Positions 26,481 to 36,176 of a stretch of DNA of 64,000 bases are shown here, piece after piece; within the stretch, counting starts at the first letter, position 1, and each line of letters opens with the position of its first letter. The stretch spans positions 1 through 64,000 of the forward strand of contig JAFZPG010000045.1 in assembly GCA_017550425.1 (NCBI GenBank), read 5' to 3'. The DNA comes from Lachnospiraceae bacterium. Lineage in GTDB: Bacteria > Bacillota > Clostridia > Lachnospirales > Lachnospiraceae. The position numbers and the translations under genes were made by a program. The notes under the pieces were generated by a model. It did not search any database and was not told the origin of the DNA. It saw nothing but the letters and a program-made list of their open reading frames with translations.

Positions 26481-27917
26481 TTATGGTTTTTCCACCGAAT
26501 CGATCGTTTTCGGCTCCCGATCTTCTGCGGCCGGAGCTGCCTTCACCCGTTTGATCCATTTGCCGCTGCGTAAGCGGAGGATACACCAGAAGGCCTTGAT
26601 GACCTGGTCGATCTTCAGGAAGAAGTAGATCCAGAACGCGTTCAGATGCCACTGCAGGCCGGCTGCGTATCCGAGAGGGATCGAAGCGACCCACAAAAAC
26701 AGGATGTCGGCGACCATGAGAAATTTGGTGTCGCCGCCGCCGCGGAGCACGCCTTTCGTCATGATGCTGTTAATGGCCTGAAACACGACGATGATCGCGA
26801 TGGAATCCATCAGCTGGGCCGCCAGTCCTTTCGTCTCATCCGAAACGTTATAGAAATTGATGACGAAGGGGCTCGCCGCCACAATGATCACGGCGCCCAC
26901 CGCGCCGACGATGGCGCCGAGGGCGTAGAACGTGACCGCCTGATCCTGCGCCTGCTTAACCTTACCCTCGCCTAGCGTATGCCCGGTAATGATGCAGCCG
27001 GCCTGGCAGATACCCTGGATCAGGACGGTGCTGAGCTGCTGCGTCACGGCGGTGATGGAATTGGCCGCGACAAATGTATCTCCGATCTCGCCCATGATCG
27101 AAGCGACCATGGAGTTACCGAGTGCCAACAGGAAGTCGGAGATCAGGACCGGAATACTGATGCTGATATATTCTCCCACCAGATCGCCGCATTTCATGAA
27201 GATATCCTTCAGGCGATAGGCGATGCGTTTATCCACGAAAAACATATATCCGCAGATCAGGGTGAATTCGAAAGCACGAGCGATCAGGGTGCCGAGGCCG
27301 GCGCCTGCAACGCCCATCTCGGGGGCTCCCAACTTACCGAAAATGAACACCCAGTTGAAAAAAACGTTCACGAAGAAAGCGCCGATGGACACATACATGG
27401 GCACCTTCACCTGCCCCGTCGTCCGCATGACGATGGTACACGTCAGCGACAGGCCCAAAAGCAGATAGCACGGCGCCATGTAGCTGAAATACCGCATGCT
27501 CTCTTCGATGGTCCCGTCGGTCTTCAAGTAAAAATTCAGGATGGCCCGCGGGCATAAGATCGTCGGAAGTGTGAAGCCGAAGATCGCAAGAAGAACTGTC
27601 AGACGAAGCATGATGGTGATCGCCTTCTTCAGGGAATGTTTATCCTTCATGCCCCAGAAACGGGCCGTCAAAACGCTGGCGCCCATGCCCAGGCCCATGC
27701 AGCAGATCTGGAAAATGCTTACGAACTGGTTTGCCTGGCCGACCGCGGACAGCTGCGTGTCGCCCAACTCACCGACCATGACCGTATCCGCCAGGTTGAT
27801 GCCGATGGTGATCATGCTCTGGGCCGCTATGGGCAATGCGATCAACGCCGTCTTTCTATAGAACGCCGGGTCTTTTACAAATATCTTATCGATGATGGAT
27901 TTGAATCTTGTCTCCAT
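26481..27917 (-). CDS. MATE-family efflux transporter
   Basis: This protein has 478 residues from the ATG at 27917, which has an AGAGG site; upstream in-frame Met codons lack one. About twelve hydrophobic segments are present, and the N-terminal half contains NLADTVMVGELGDTQLSAVG, typical of MATE proteins. The second half repeats the pattern (VAANSITAVTQQLS). These are cation-coupled exporters of drugs or metabolites; the substrate cannot be told. It stands upstream of the pilus operon on the same strand but is separated by 190 bp with a separate promoter. Confidence 0.9.
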   Translation of the reverse strand: METRFKSIIDKIFVKDPAFYRKTALIALPIAAQSMITIGINLADTVMVGELGDTQLSAVGQANQFVSIFQICCMGLGMGASVLTARFWGMKDKHSLKKAITIMLRLTVLLAIFGFTLPTILCPRAILNFYLKTDGTIEESMRYFSYMAPCYLLLGLSLTCTIVMRTTGQVKVPMYVSIGAFFVNVFFNWVFIFGKLGAPEMGVAGAGLGTLIARAFEFTLICGYMFFVDKRIAYRLKDIFMKCGDLVGEYISISIPVLISDFLLALGNSMVASIMGEIGDTFVAANSITAVTQQLSTVLIQGICQAGCIITGHTLGEGKVKQAQDQAVTFYALGAIVGAVGAVIIVAASPFVINFYNVSDETKGLAAQLMDSIAIIVVFQAINSIMTKGVLRGGGDTKFLMVADILFLWVASIPLGYAAGLQWHLNAFWIYFFLKIDQVIKAFWCILRLRSGKWIKRVKAAPAAEDREPKTIDSVEKP

Positions 27918-28117
27918 GTTTCTAACCTCTTTCATTGCGGCCGCCCGCCGGGCATCCCGGCGCGAAGCGTAACGCCGCGTGCACACGAAATTATTTTAGC
28001 CCATCCTTTTGAAAGATACAAGACGAAAATTGCCATGTTTTGTGCAGATGTTAGGGTTTCGCCCGTAAATGGGATCCGAAAGCACAAACCATCAGTCCAA
28101 GCGCACTCTCCTTCACC

Positions 28118-28146
28118 TTGCCAAAAACGCCCGGAAGAAGTAAAAT
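28118..28146 (+). promoter_or_regulatory. Promoter of lacZ
   Basis: TTGCCA (28118-28123), a 17-bp spacer and TAAAAT (28141-28146) lie on the + strand. A GGGAGG site precedes the ATG at 28182. Confidence 0.65.
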
Positions 28147-28148
28147 AG

Positions 28149-31217
<3,069 letters not shown>

Positions 31218-31257
31218 TGCTTCCTGTACGAAAACAGCATAAACCGATCCTTCCCTC

Positions 31258-31296
31258 TTGACAAACGCCTCCGAATAGTATATACTATGTATATAC
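31258..31296 (+). promoter_or_regulatory. mazEF promoter with tandem palindromic operator
   Basis: TTGACA (31258-31263), a 17-bp spacer and TATACT (31281-31286) form the promoter. A 14-bp perfect palindrome (31275-31288) covers the -10 box. Within the region GTATATAC occurs twice, at 31278-31285 and 31289-31296, exactly 11 bp apart. This fits autorepression by MazE/MazF binding one face of the helix. Confidence 0.75.
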
Positions 31297-31317
31297 CGTC
31301 GGAAAGGAGTGATCTGC

Positions 31318-31563
31318 ATGACTACAACCATTCAGAAATGGGGAAACAGCCAAGGTATCCGGCTACCCAAAAGCATATTGATCGCCTTAAAATGGTCGGT
31401 CGACGAAAAGATCGAAATTAAAACTCTGGGAAACAAAATCGTGATAGAACCGGTGGAAGATAAAAAACGCAAGACCATCACAGAACTCTTTGACGGTTAT
31501 AACAGCGAGTACACCCCGGAAGAAATCGATTGGGGGAAGCCTAAAGGGAGAGAGGTATGGTAA
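31318..31563 (+). CDS. mazE: MazE-type antitoxin (AbrB/SpoVT-like)
   Basis: This protein has 81 residues. The ATG at 31318 has a perfect AAAGGAG site; a GTG at 31309 lies too close to it. TTIQKWGNSQGIRLPK is the swapped-hairpin AbrB/MazE DNA-binding motif. The C-terminal half, acidic and Tyr/Pro-rich, should wrap the toxin. It overlaps mazF by 7 bp, the usual coupling of antitoxin and toxin. Confidence 0.9.
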   Translation: MTTTIQKWGNSQGIRLPKSILIALKWSVDEKIEIKTLGNKIVIEPVEDKKRKTITELFDGYNSEYTPEEIDWGKPKGREVW

Positions 31564-31892
31564 CACAAGGAGATATTATCAAAGTAAGTTTCGATCCGCG
31601 AATGGGACATGAGCAGGCCGGCTATCGTCCGGCACTGGTGGTCAGCAACGATGTGTTCAACCAGAAAACGCGGTTGGTCATTGCCTGCCCTATCACTAAC
31701 ACAAATAACAGATTTCCGCTTCACATTCCGCTTGATGATCGCACGGTAACCACCGGAGTGATCTTATGTGAACATGTCAGGACTTTGGACCTGAATTCCC
31801 GGGCATATAGTTTTATAGAACGGATCCCGGATGATATCCTTAACAAGGTGATCGACGTTATTTATGCAGAGTTAGAAATCGCAACGAGATGA
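31557..31892 (+). CDS. mazF: MazF-type mRNA endoribonuclease toxin
   Basis: This protein has 111 residues, the normal length. It starts QGDIIKVSFDPRMGHEQAGYRPALVVSND, and Gly-His-Glu-Gln-Ala-Gly-Tyr-Arg-Pro-Ala is the hallmark PemK/MazF strand. VIACPITN and the Thr/Val/Leu-Cys-Glu region (GVILCEHVRTLD) are also present, with the conserved Thr-rich loop. It is expected to cut single-stranded mRNA at a short sequence. The pair is a type II toxin-antitoxin module. Confidence 0.93.
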   Translation: MVTQGDIIKVSFDPRMGHEQAGYRPALVVSNDVFNQKTRLVIACPITNTNNRFPLHIPLDDRTVTTGVILCEHVRTLDLNSRAYSFIERIPDDILNKVIDVIYAELEIATR

Positions 31893-31902
31893 TTCTTCAT
31901 TC

Positions 31903-31942
31903 AAAACAGCCCTTCGGTGTTATGCCGAAGGGCTGTTTTTTT
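31903..31942. terminator. Bidirectional terminator between mazF and the acylphosphatase gene
   Basis: A 15-bp stem (31903-31917 with 31925-31939) has a 7-nt loop and runs of A and T on either side. It serves two convergent units. Confidence 0.85.
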
Positions 31943-31945
31943 ATG

Positions 31946-32212
31946 TTATCTTGCGTAAAACCCGCGCTCATCTTCGTCCACCGAGAGTGTCTTCACATCC
32001 ATGTTCTCGATTCGCACGTACGAGCCACGCTCGATAGCCAGGATCACCTGGTCGATGTTGTCCTCCTCGCCCTGGATCTCCATGGTCACGCTGCCGTCCC
32101 ACTCGTTATGCACGTAGCCGGTGCAGCCGAACATTTCAGCGGCATAACGCGCCCGATATCGGAAGCCCACGCCCTGAACGGAGCCGTAAAATGTAATGCG
32201 TTTGCGGATCAT
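31946..32212 (-). CDS. acyP: Acylphosphatase
   Basis: This protein has 88 residues. SVQGVGFRYRAR carries the phosphate-binding loop and catalytic Arg18, and GYVHNEWDGSV carries the catalytic Asn36. It hydrolyses acyl-phosphates. Its ATG overlaps the tenA stop by four bases (ATGA), so it is translationally coupled to the thiamin operon. Why an acylphosphatase sits there is unclear. Confidence 0.93.
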   Translation of the reverse strand: MIRKRITFYGSVQGVGFRYRARYAAEMFGCTGYVHNEWDGSVTMEIQGEEDNIDQVILAIERGSYVRIENMDVKTLSVDEDERGFYAR

Positions 32213-32868
32213 AAGCGGTTCTTATACGCTGCTTCCCAGAAGCAGTTCTCGTGTCCGGCGCAGGTCACGAAAATCTCACAAAGCTGTGCGCGTTCCACGG
32301 TGTCTGCGGCTTCCGCCAAGCGGTCGACCAGCTCGACCCAGGCGTCCCGGGCAGCGGTGTACTCCGGCGCGGTGTAGGCCGCAAACCAGGTGCTGTACGG
32401 CGACGTAGCGATCGTATCGGCGCTTTTATCCATCCATTCGCGGGCAATGTATGCGTAGAGCCAGCAGCACTGCAAAAGCGCCGTCAGGCCGCGCAGAACG
32501 GGCGCATCCGACACTTTACGAAGGTAGTCGAGGTATGCCTGGCCTGCTTCCGAAAGCCCCACCGTATCGATCTGCTCCTGCGTGATGCCCATCTGCGCCA
32601 TGCTCGGGATATGCACCTGCGTGAGCTCATCCTTCGTCACCTGAATGGTCACGTCGATGAACTCCCTCTGCTCATCCGTCTCCGCATGGGAACGGATGAT
32701 ATTCAAAATGTCGATGTAAGCCTGTAGGTAATAATAGTCCTGCAGCATGTAGTAGCGGAAGCGCTCGGAACTGAGTTTTCCGCTCGCCATCTCGGCAACG
32801 AACGGCTGCGCCGCAGCCTGCTGCCATTTTCCCTTTGATGCTTCAAAAAGTAAATTTGATATCTTCAT
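32209..32868 (-). CDS. tenA: TenA-family thiaminase II / aminopyrimidine aminohydrolase
   Basis: This protein has 219 residues from the ATG at 32868, 14 bp after the methyltransferase stop; a longer frame upstream is not needed. It has the all-helical TenA fold with YYMLQDYYYL near 40-48, ALLQCCWLYAYIA (active-site Cys134 or Cys135) and CAGHENCFWEAAY (Glu207). TenA hydrolyses degraded thiamin pyrimidine to HMP, which ThiD then phosphorylates. This fits a salvage operon. Confidence 0.9.
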   Translation of the reverse strand: MKISNLLFEASKGKWQQAAAQPFVAEMASGKLSSERFRYYMLQDYYYLQAYIDILNIIRSHAETDEQREFIDVTIQVTKDELTQVHIPSMAQMGITQEQIDTVGLSEAGQAYLDYLRKVSDAPVLRGLTALLQCCWLYAYIAREWMDKSADTIATSPYSTWFAAYTAPEYTAARDAWVELVDRLAEAADTVERAQLCEIFVTCAGHENCFWEAAYKNRL

Positions 32869-32882
32869 GGTTCCTCTGCCTC

Positions 32883-33590
32883 CTATTTGTGCGCGACGAT
32901 CGCCACGTAGCCGCCGCTCTTGTAGCCGTCCGAAACCTCTTCGGGCTCCTCGTTTGTGTACATCGGGTTTTTGATCAATGTCTGGTAGAACTCGAACTTC
33001 TCGATGCCGAGCTCCTTCAGCAGACCGATCTTCTCCTCGGTGGAGTGCCATACGCCCGACGCGGCGAGTGCCAGCGGGTACGGGCAGGCCGGCATAACGC
33101 CGTCCAGGAACTTCGTGTCATAGGACTGCGCGCAGGTCCCGAGCATGTACATGAAGCCGAACGCGCTCTCCTTCGGAACGTCGATGAAGATCAGTTTTCC
33201 GCCGTCCTTCAGGGCGCGCAGGCTCTTCTCCATCACGGGCTTCAGATCCTCCATGTAACTGGAACTTCCGTTGAAATAAATGATATCGTACGCCTGCTCC
33301 GGAAGGTCCACGTCCTCGATGAGGCCGTACTTCAGGATCTTCAGGCCGCGCTTCTCGGCGATGGCGCCCATATCTCTGGAAGGCTCGATGCCTTCGATAT
33401 TGCAGTTGTCAATGTAGCTCTCGAACAGACCGCTGCCGCAACCTACGGACAGGAGTTTCTTCCCCGTGATGTCGCCGAGCGCCTTCTTAAAAAGCAGAAG
33501 CTCACTGGTGAACAGATTGTCATTTTCCATGAACCACTGGTCATAGTGGTTTGCATAACCGTCAAATTTCTGCCGGGTCACTTCGCTCAT
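32883..33590 (-). CDS. Class I SAM-dependent methyltransferase in the thiamin operon
   Basis: This protein has 235 residues. KLLSVGCGSGLFESYI is motif I of Rossmann-fold methyltransferases, IEGIEPSRDMG is the acidic motif after strand 2, and DIIYFNGSSSYMEDL follows. The C-terminal part (ESAFGFMYMLGTC onward) is not specific. The substrate is unknown. It lies one base after thiD and 14 bp before tenA, so it is under the TPP riboswitch. That suggests a role in thiamin or thiamin-breakdown metabolism, but this is inference only. Confidence 0.8.
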   Translation of the reverse strand: MSEVTRQKFDGYANHYDQWFMENDNLFTSELLLFKKALGDITGKKLLSVGCGSGLFESYIDNCNIEGIEPSRDMGAIAEKRGLKILKYGLIEDVDLPEQAYDIIYFNGSSSYMEDLKPVMEKSLRALKDGGKLIFIDVPKESAFGFMYMLGTCAQSYDTKFLDGVMPACPYPLALAASGVWHSTEEKIGLLKELGIEKFEFYQTLIKNPMYTNEEPEEVSDGYKSGGYVAIVAHK

Positions 33591-33591
33591 C

Positions 33592-34383
33592 TCAATACTC
33601 TCCTTTTACGTCGAATGCGTGGTTCATCGGGCCGCTGCCCTTACCGAGGTCCAGCATGGCCGCCAGTGCGCCGGTAATGTAGCGTTTCGCCGCGGCGACA
33701 GAAGTCGCCAGATCCCGGCCTTTCGCCAAATTCGAGGCGATGGCGCTGGAGAGTGTGCATCCCGTGCCGTGGGTGTTCGGGTTGTCAATGCGCTCGCCGT
33801 GGAACCATTTGCACTCCTGCCCATCGTAAAGCAGGTCGTTCGCGTCGTTGAGCTGGTGTCCGCCCTTCAGCAGCACCGCGGTCCCGAACTTCTCGTAGAT
33901 GGCACGCGCGGCCGCCTCCATGTCCTGAACCGTATGGATGGGCTGTCCGTACAGCACCTCCGCCTCCGGGATGTTCGGAGTGATGACCAGCGCCAGCGGG
34001 ATGAGTTTTTTGCACAGGCTGTCGATGGCGTCATCCGAGATCAGTTTCGCCCCGCTGGTCGCCACCATAACGGGATCCAGCACGATGTTCTTCGCGCCGT
34101 AGAACCGCAGTTTCTCCGCGATCACGTCGATCAGTTCGGTCTGCGATACCATGCCGATCTTCACGGCATCCGGGAAAATGTCGGAAAATACCGCATCCAG
34201 CTGGGCTGCCATAAATTCGGGCGTGGAGTTTAAGATGTCTGTAACGCCGGTCGTATTTTGAGCGGTCAATGCGGTGACGGCGCTCATGGCATAAACGCCA
34301 TGAGCCGTCATCGTTTTGATATCTGCCTGTATGCCGGCGCCTCCGCAGGAGTCGCTTCCTGCGATCGTCAATGCTGTCTTCAT
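33592..34383 (-). CDS. thiD: Hydroxymethylpyrimidine/phosphomethylpyrimidine kinase
   Basis: This protein has 263 residues. The ribokinase-fold kinase starts ALTIAGSDSCGGAGIQADIKT, and HGTGCTLSSAIA carries the catalytic Cys/anion hole. It phosphorylates HMP and HMP-P to HMP-PP, the pyrimidine precursor of thiamin. It is fourth from last in the operon and separated from thiE by 111 bp holding a 13-bp inverted repeat. Confidence 0.95.
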   Translation of the reverse strand: MKTALTIAGSDSCGGAGIQADIKTMTAHGVYAMSAVTALTAQNTTGVTDILNSTPEFMAAQLDAVFSDIFPDAVKIGMVSQTELIDVIAEKLRFYGAKNIVLDPVMVATSGAKLISDDAIDSLCKKLIPLALVITPNIPEAEVLYGQPIHTVQDMEAAARAIYEKFGTAVLLKGGHQLNDANDLLYDGQECKWFHGERIDNPNTHGTGCTLSSAIASNLAKGRDLATSVAAAKRYITGALAAMLDLGKGSGPMNHAFDVKGEY

Positions 34384-34452
34384 ATGGTTACCTCTCTTTC
34401 GTCAGCATGCGTTTTATATCGCGGCAGAAAGTGGTGCCCCCGATCTACCGCT

Positions 34453-34481
34453 GTAACAGGTTCACAAAGTGAACCTGTTAC
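34453..34481. repeat. Perfect 13-bp inverted repeat between thiE and thiD
   Basis: The arms 34453-34465 and 34469-34481 are exact inverse complements around AAA. There is no T tract, so it is not a standard terminator. It may set mRNA processing or stability. Confidence 0.6.
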
Positions 34482-34494
34482 GTGAGAAGTTTGG

Positions 34495-35133
34495 TTATTT
34501 CACCAACTCCTCACATAAAGTCTTAAGTTCCCGCGTCGCGGCGAGGATGTCCGGCTGCGCGAAGATCGCGCTGATGACCGAAACGCCGCAGATGCCGGTG
34601 CCCCTAAGTTCCAACAAATTGTTTTTCGAGATGCCCCCGATTGCCACGACCGGGATCTTTACGGCCCGGCAGATTGCGGCCAATGTCTCGTGGCTGACGT
34701 CGTCTGCGTCATCCTTCGAGCCCGTGGGAAATACCGCGCCTACCCCAAGGTAGTCCGCCCCGTTTTTCTCCGCAAGGATGGCCTGCTCCACCGTCTGCGC
34801 CGAAACGCCGAGGATCTTATCGGGCCCCAGGAGGCGGCGCACATTGCCCGCTTCCATGTCTTTCTGGCCCACGTGGATGCCGTCCGCGCCGACTTTCAGT
34901 GCCACTTCCACGTTATCGTTCACGATGAAGGGCACGCCGTATTTGCGGCACAGCTTCTGGATCTCGTTCGCCTCTTCGAGAAAGGCCTCGTCATCGAGGT
35001 GCTTCTCGCGAAGCTGCAGGATGGTGGCGCCGCCCTGCAGGGCGAGCTCCGCCTGGCTCACGAGCGTCTTCCCGTTCAACCAGCTCCGGTCGGTGATGGC
35101 GTACAGAAGAAGATCCTTCTCATCGAATTTCAT
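34495..35133 (-). CDS. thiE: Thiamin-phosphate synthase
   Basis: This protein has 212 residues from the ATG at 35133, which has an AGAGGTG site and overlaps the end of thiM by 14 bp. YAITDRSWL, GATILQLREKHLDDE, VPFIVNDNVEVAL, GIHVGQKD and AIGGI are the standard ThiE motifs. It joins HMP-PP and HET-P to thiamin phosphate. Confidence 0.95.
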   Translation of the reverse strand: MKFDEKDLLLYAITDRSWLNGKTLVSQAELALQGGATILQLREKHLDDEAFLEEANEIQKLCRKYGVPFIVNDNVEVALKVGADGIHVGQKDMEAGNVRRLLGPDKILGVSAQTVEQAILAEKNGADYLGVGAVFPTGSKDDADDVSHETLAAICRAVKIPVVAIGGISKNNLLELRGTGICGVSVISAIFAQPDILAATRELKTLCEELVK

Positions 35134-35941
35134 ATTTCGCACCTCTCTCCAGTGTATCACCGTCCATGTTGTAGATGGCGTCAATGATGCGGTTGCGGTA
35201 GGACGAATTGCCCTCGGTCGGCTGCAGGTTTGCATAGCCGATCTCGCCCGCCAGTCCCATGGTGCAGACCGCTGCCGCCGCTGCCTCCAGGACGTTATCC
35301 GGGTTCGCCACGATAAATGCGGTCATCAGGCCGGACAGCTGGCAGCCGGTTCCGGTGATGCGTCCCATCTCGGGGCGGCCGTTGCGGATCACATAGCAAG
35401 TCTCCGCGTCTGCCACCAGGTCGATGGCTCCGGTGATGGCGACCACACAGCCGCTCGCCTTGGCAAACGATTTGGCAAATGCGACCGAGCGCTCCAGGTT
35501 GGCTTCCGTCACGGCATCCGCCACGTCGGCGTCCACGCCCTTCGTGGTGCCCGAGCCTGTGGCCAGAGTCTTGATCTCGGAAATGTTTCCGCGGATCACG
35601 TCAAAGCGCACCTGCTCCATCAGGTCGACTGCAGTCTTTGTGCGCAGCGCGCTCGCGCCCGCGCCTACCGGGTCGAGCAGGACCTTGTGTCCCAGTTCGT
35701 TGGCTCTCTTACCCGCAGCGAACATCGCCTCGATGGACTGCTTATTCAGCGTTCCGATGTTGATGTTGAGGCCGCCGCAGATCGACGTGATGTCCACGAC
35801 ATCGTCCGGTTCGTCGGACATGATCGGGCTGCCGCCGCAAGCCAGAAGGACATTGGCCACGTCATTGACCGTGACATAGTTGGTGATGTTGTGCACGAGA
35901 GGCGTCGTCTTGCGTACGTTTTCGGTAATCTCTTTGAACAT
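35120..35941 (-). CDS. thiM: Hydroxyethylthiazole kinase
   Basis: This protein has 273 residues. PLVHNITNYVTVND, GGSPIMSDEP, VLLDPVGAGAS and ITGTGCQLSG are the ThiM signatures. It salvages the thiazole alcohol. It is the first gene behind the TPP riboswitch. No thiC, thiG or thiH is in the operon, so this unit serves salvage rather than de novo synthesis. Confidence 0.95.
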   Translation of the reverse strand: MFKEITENVRKTTPLVHNITNYVTVNDVANVLLACGGSPIMSDEPDDVVDITSICGGLNINIGTLNKQSIEAMFAAGKRANELGHKVLLDPVGAGASALRTKTAVDLMEQVRFDVIRGNISEIKTLATGSGTTKGVDADVADAVTEANLERSVAFAKSFAKASGCVVAITGAIDLVADAETCYVIRNGRPEMGRITGTGCQLSGLMTAFIVANPDNVLEAAAAAVCTMGLAGEIGYANLQPTEGNSSYRNRIIDAIYNMDGDTLERGAKYEIR

Positions 35942-35987
35942 ATGATCTCTCCTTTCCAGAGGGATTCGGACAATGTAACTTCAATAC

Positions 35988-36018
35988 AAAAAAAGCACGC
36001 AAAAAGGACTGCGCGCGG
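35988..36018 (-). terminator. Expression-platform terminator of the TPP riboswitch
   Basis: GCGCGC (36011-36016) and GCGUGC (35995-36000) pair across a 10-nt loop and are followed by seven T on the minus strand, 45 bp before thiM. Confidence 0.75.
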
Positions 36019-36027
36019 TTCATCATA

Positions 36028-36111
36028 TCTCCCTACGTTGGCATTATCCAAATCAGGTTAAAGGGTCAAAGCATTCGCTTACTCTCAGCCTGCCTATGCA
36101 AGCTCCCCTAT
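36028..36111 (-). ncRNA. TPP (THI-box) riboswitch
   Basis: On the minus strand the conserved blocks occur in order: GGGGAGC, GGCTGAGAG, GACCC, ACCTGAT, GGATAATGCC and CGTAGGGAG. This is the thiamin pyrophosphate aptamer, and it controls the downstream thiM-acyP operon through the terminator at 35988-36018. Confidence 0.97.
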
Positions 36112-36127
36112 ATTCAGTTACGAGGAC

Positions 36128-36156
36128 ATTATAATACGGGGGCCTTAAAAAATCAA
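36128..36156 (-). promoter_or_regulatory. Promoter of the thiamin operon
   Basis: TTGATT (36151-36156), a 17-bp spacer and TATAAT (36128-36133) lie on the minus strand. They fall inside the terminator hairpin of the upstream gene. Confidence 0.7.
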
Positions 36157-36167
36157 GCCCCCGTATT
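36133..36167. terminator. Terminator hairpin of the HD-GYP gene, overlapping the thi promoter
   Basis: A perfect 11-bp stem (36133-36143 with 36157-36167) has a 13-nt loop. It follows the stop at 36177. Confidence 0.65.
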
Positions 36168-36176
36168 CCATAGTTA

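Noticed and set aside
32869..33051. N-terminal extension of TenA
   Set aside because: It would overlap the methyltransferase gene and reads as low-complexity Arg-rich antisense-like sequence; the ATG at 32868 has a spaced site.
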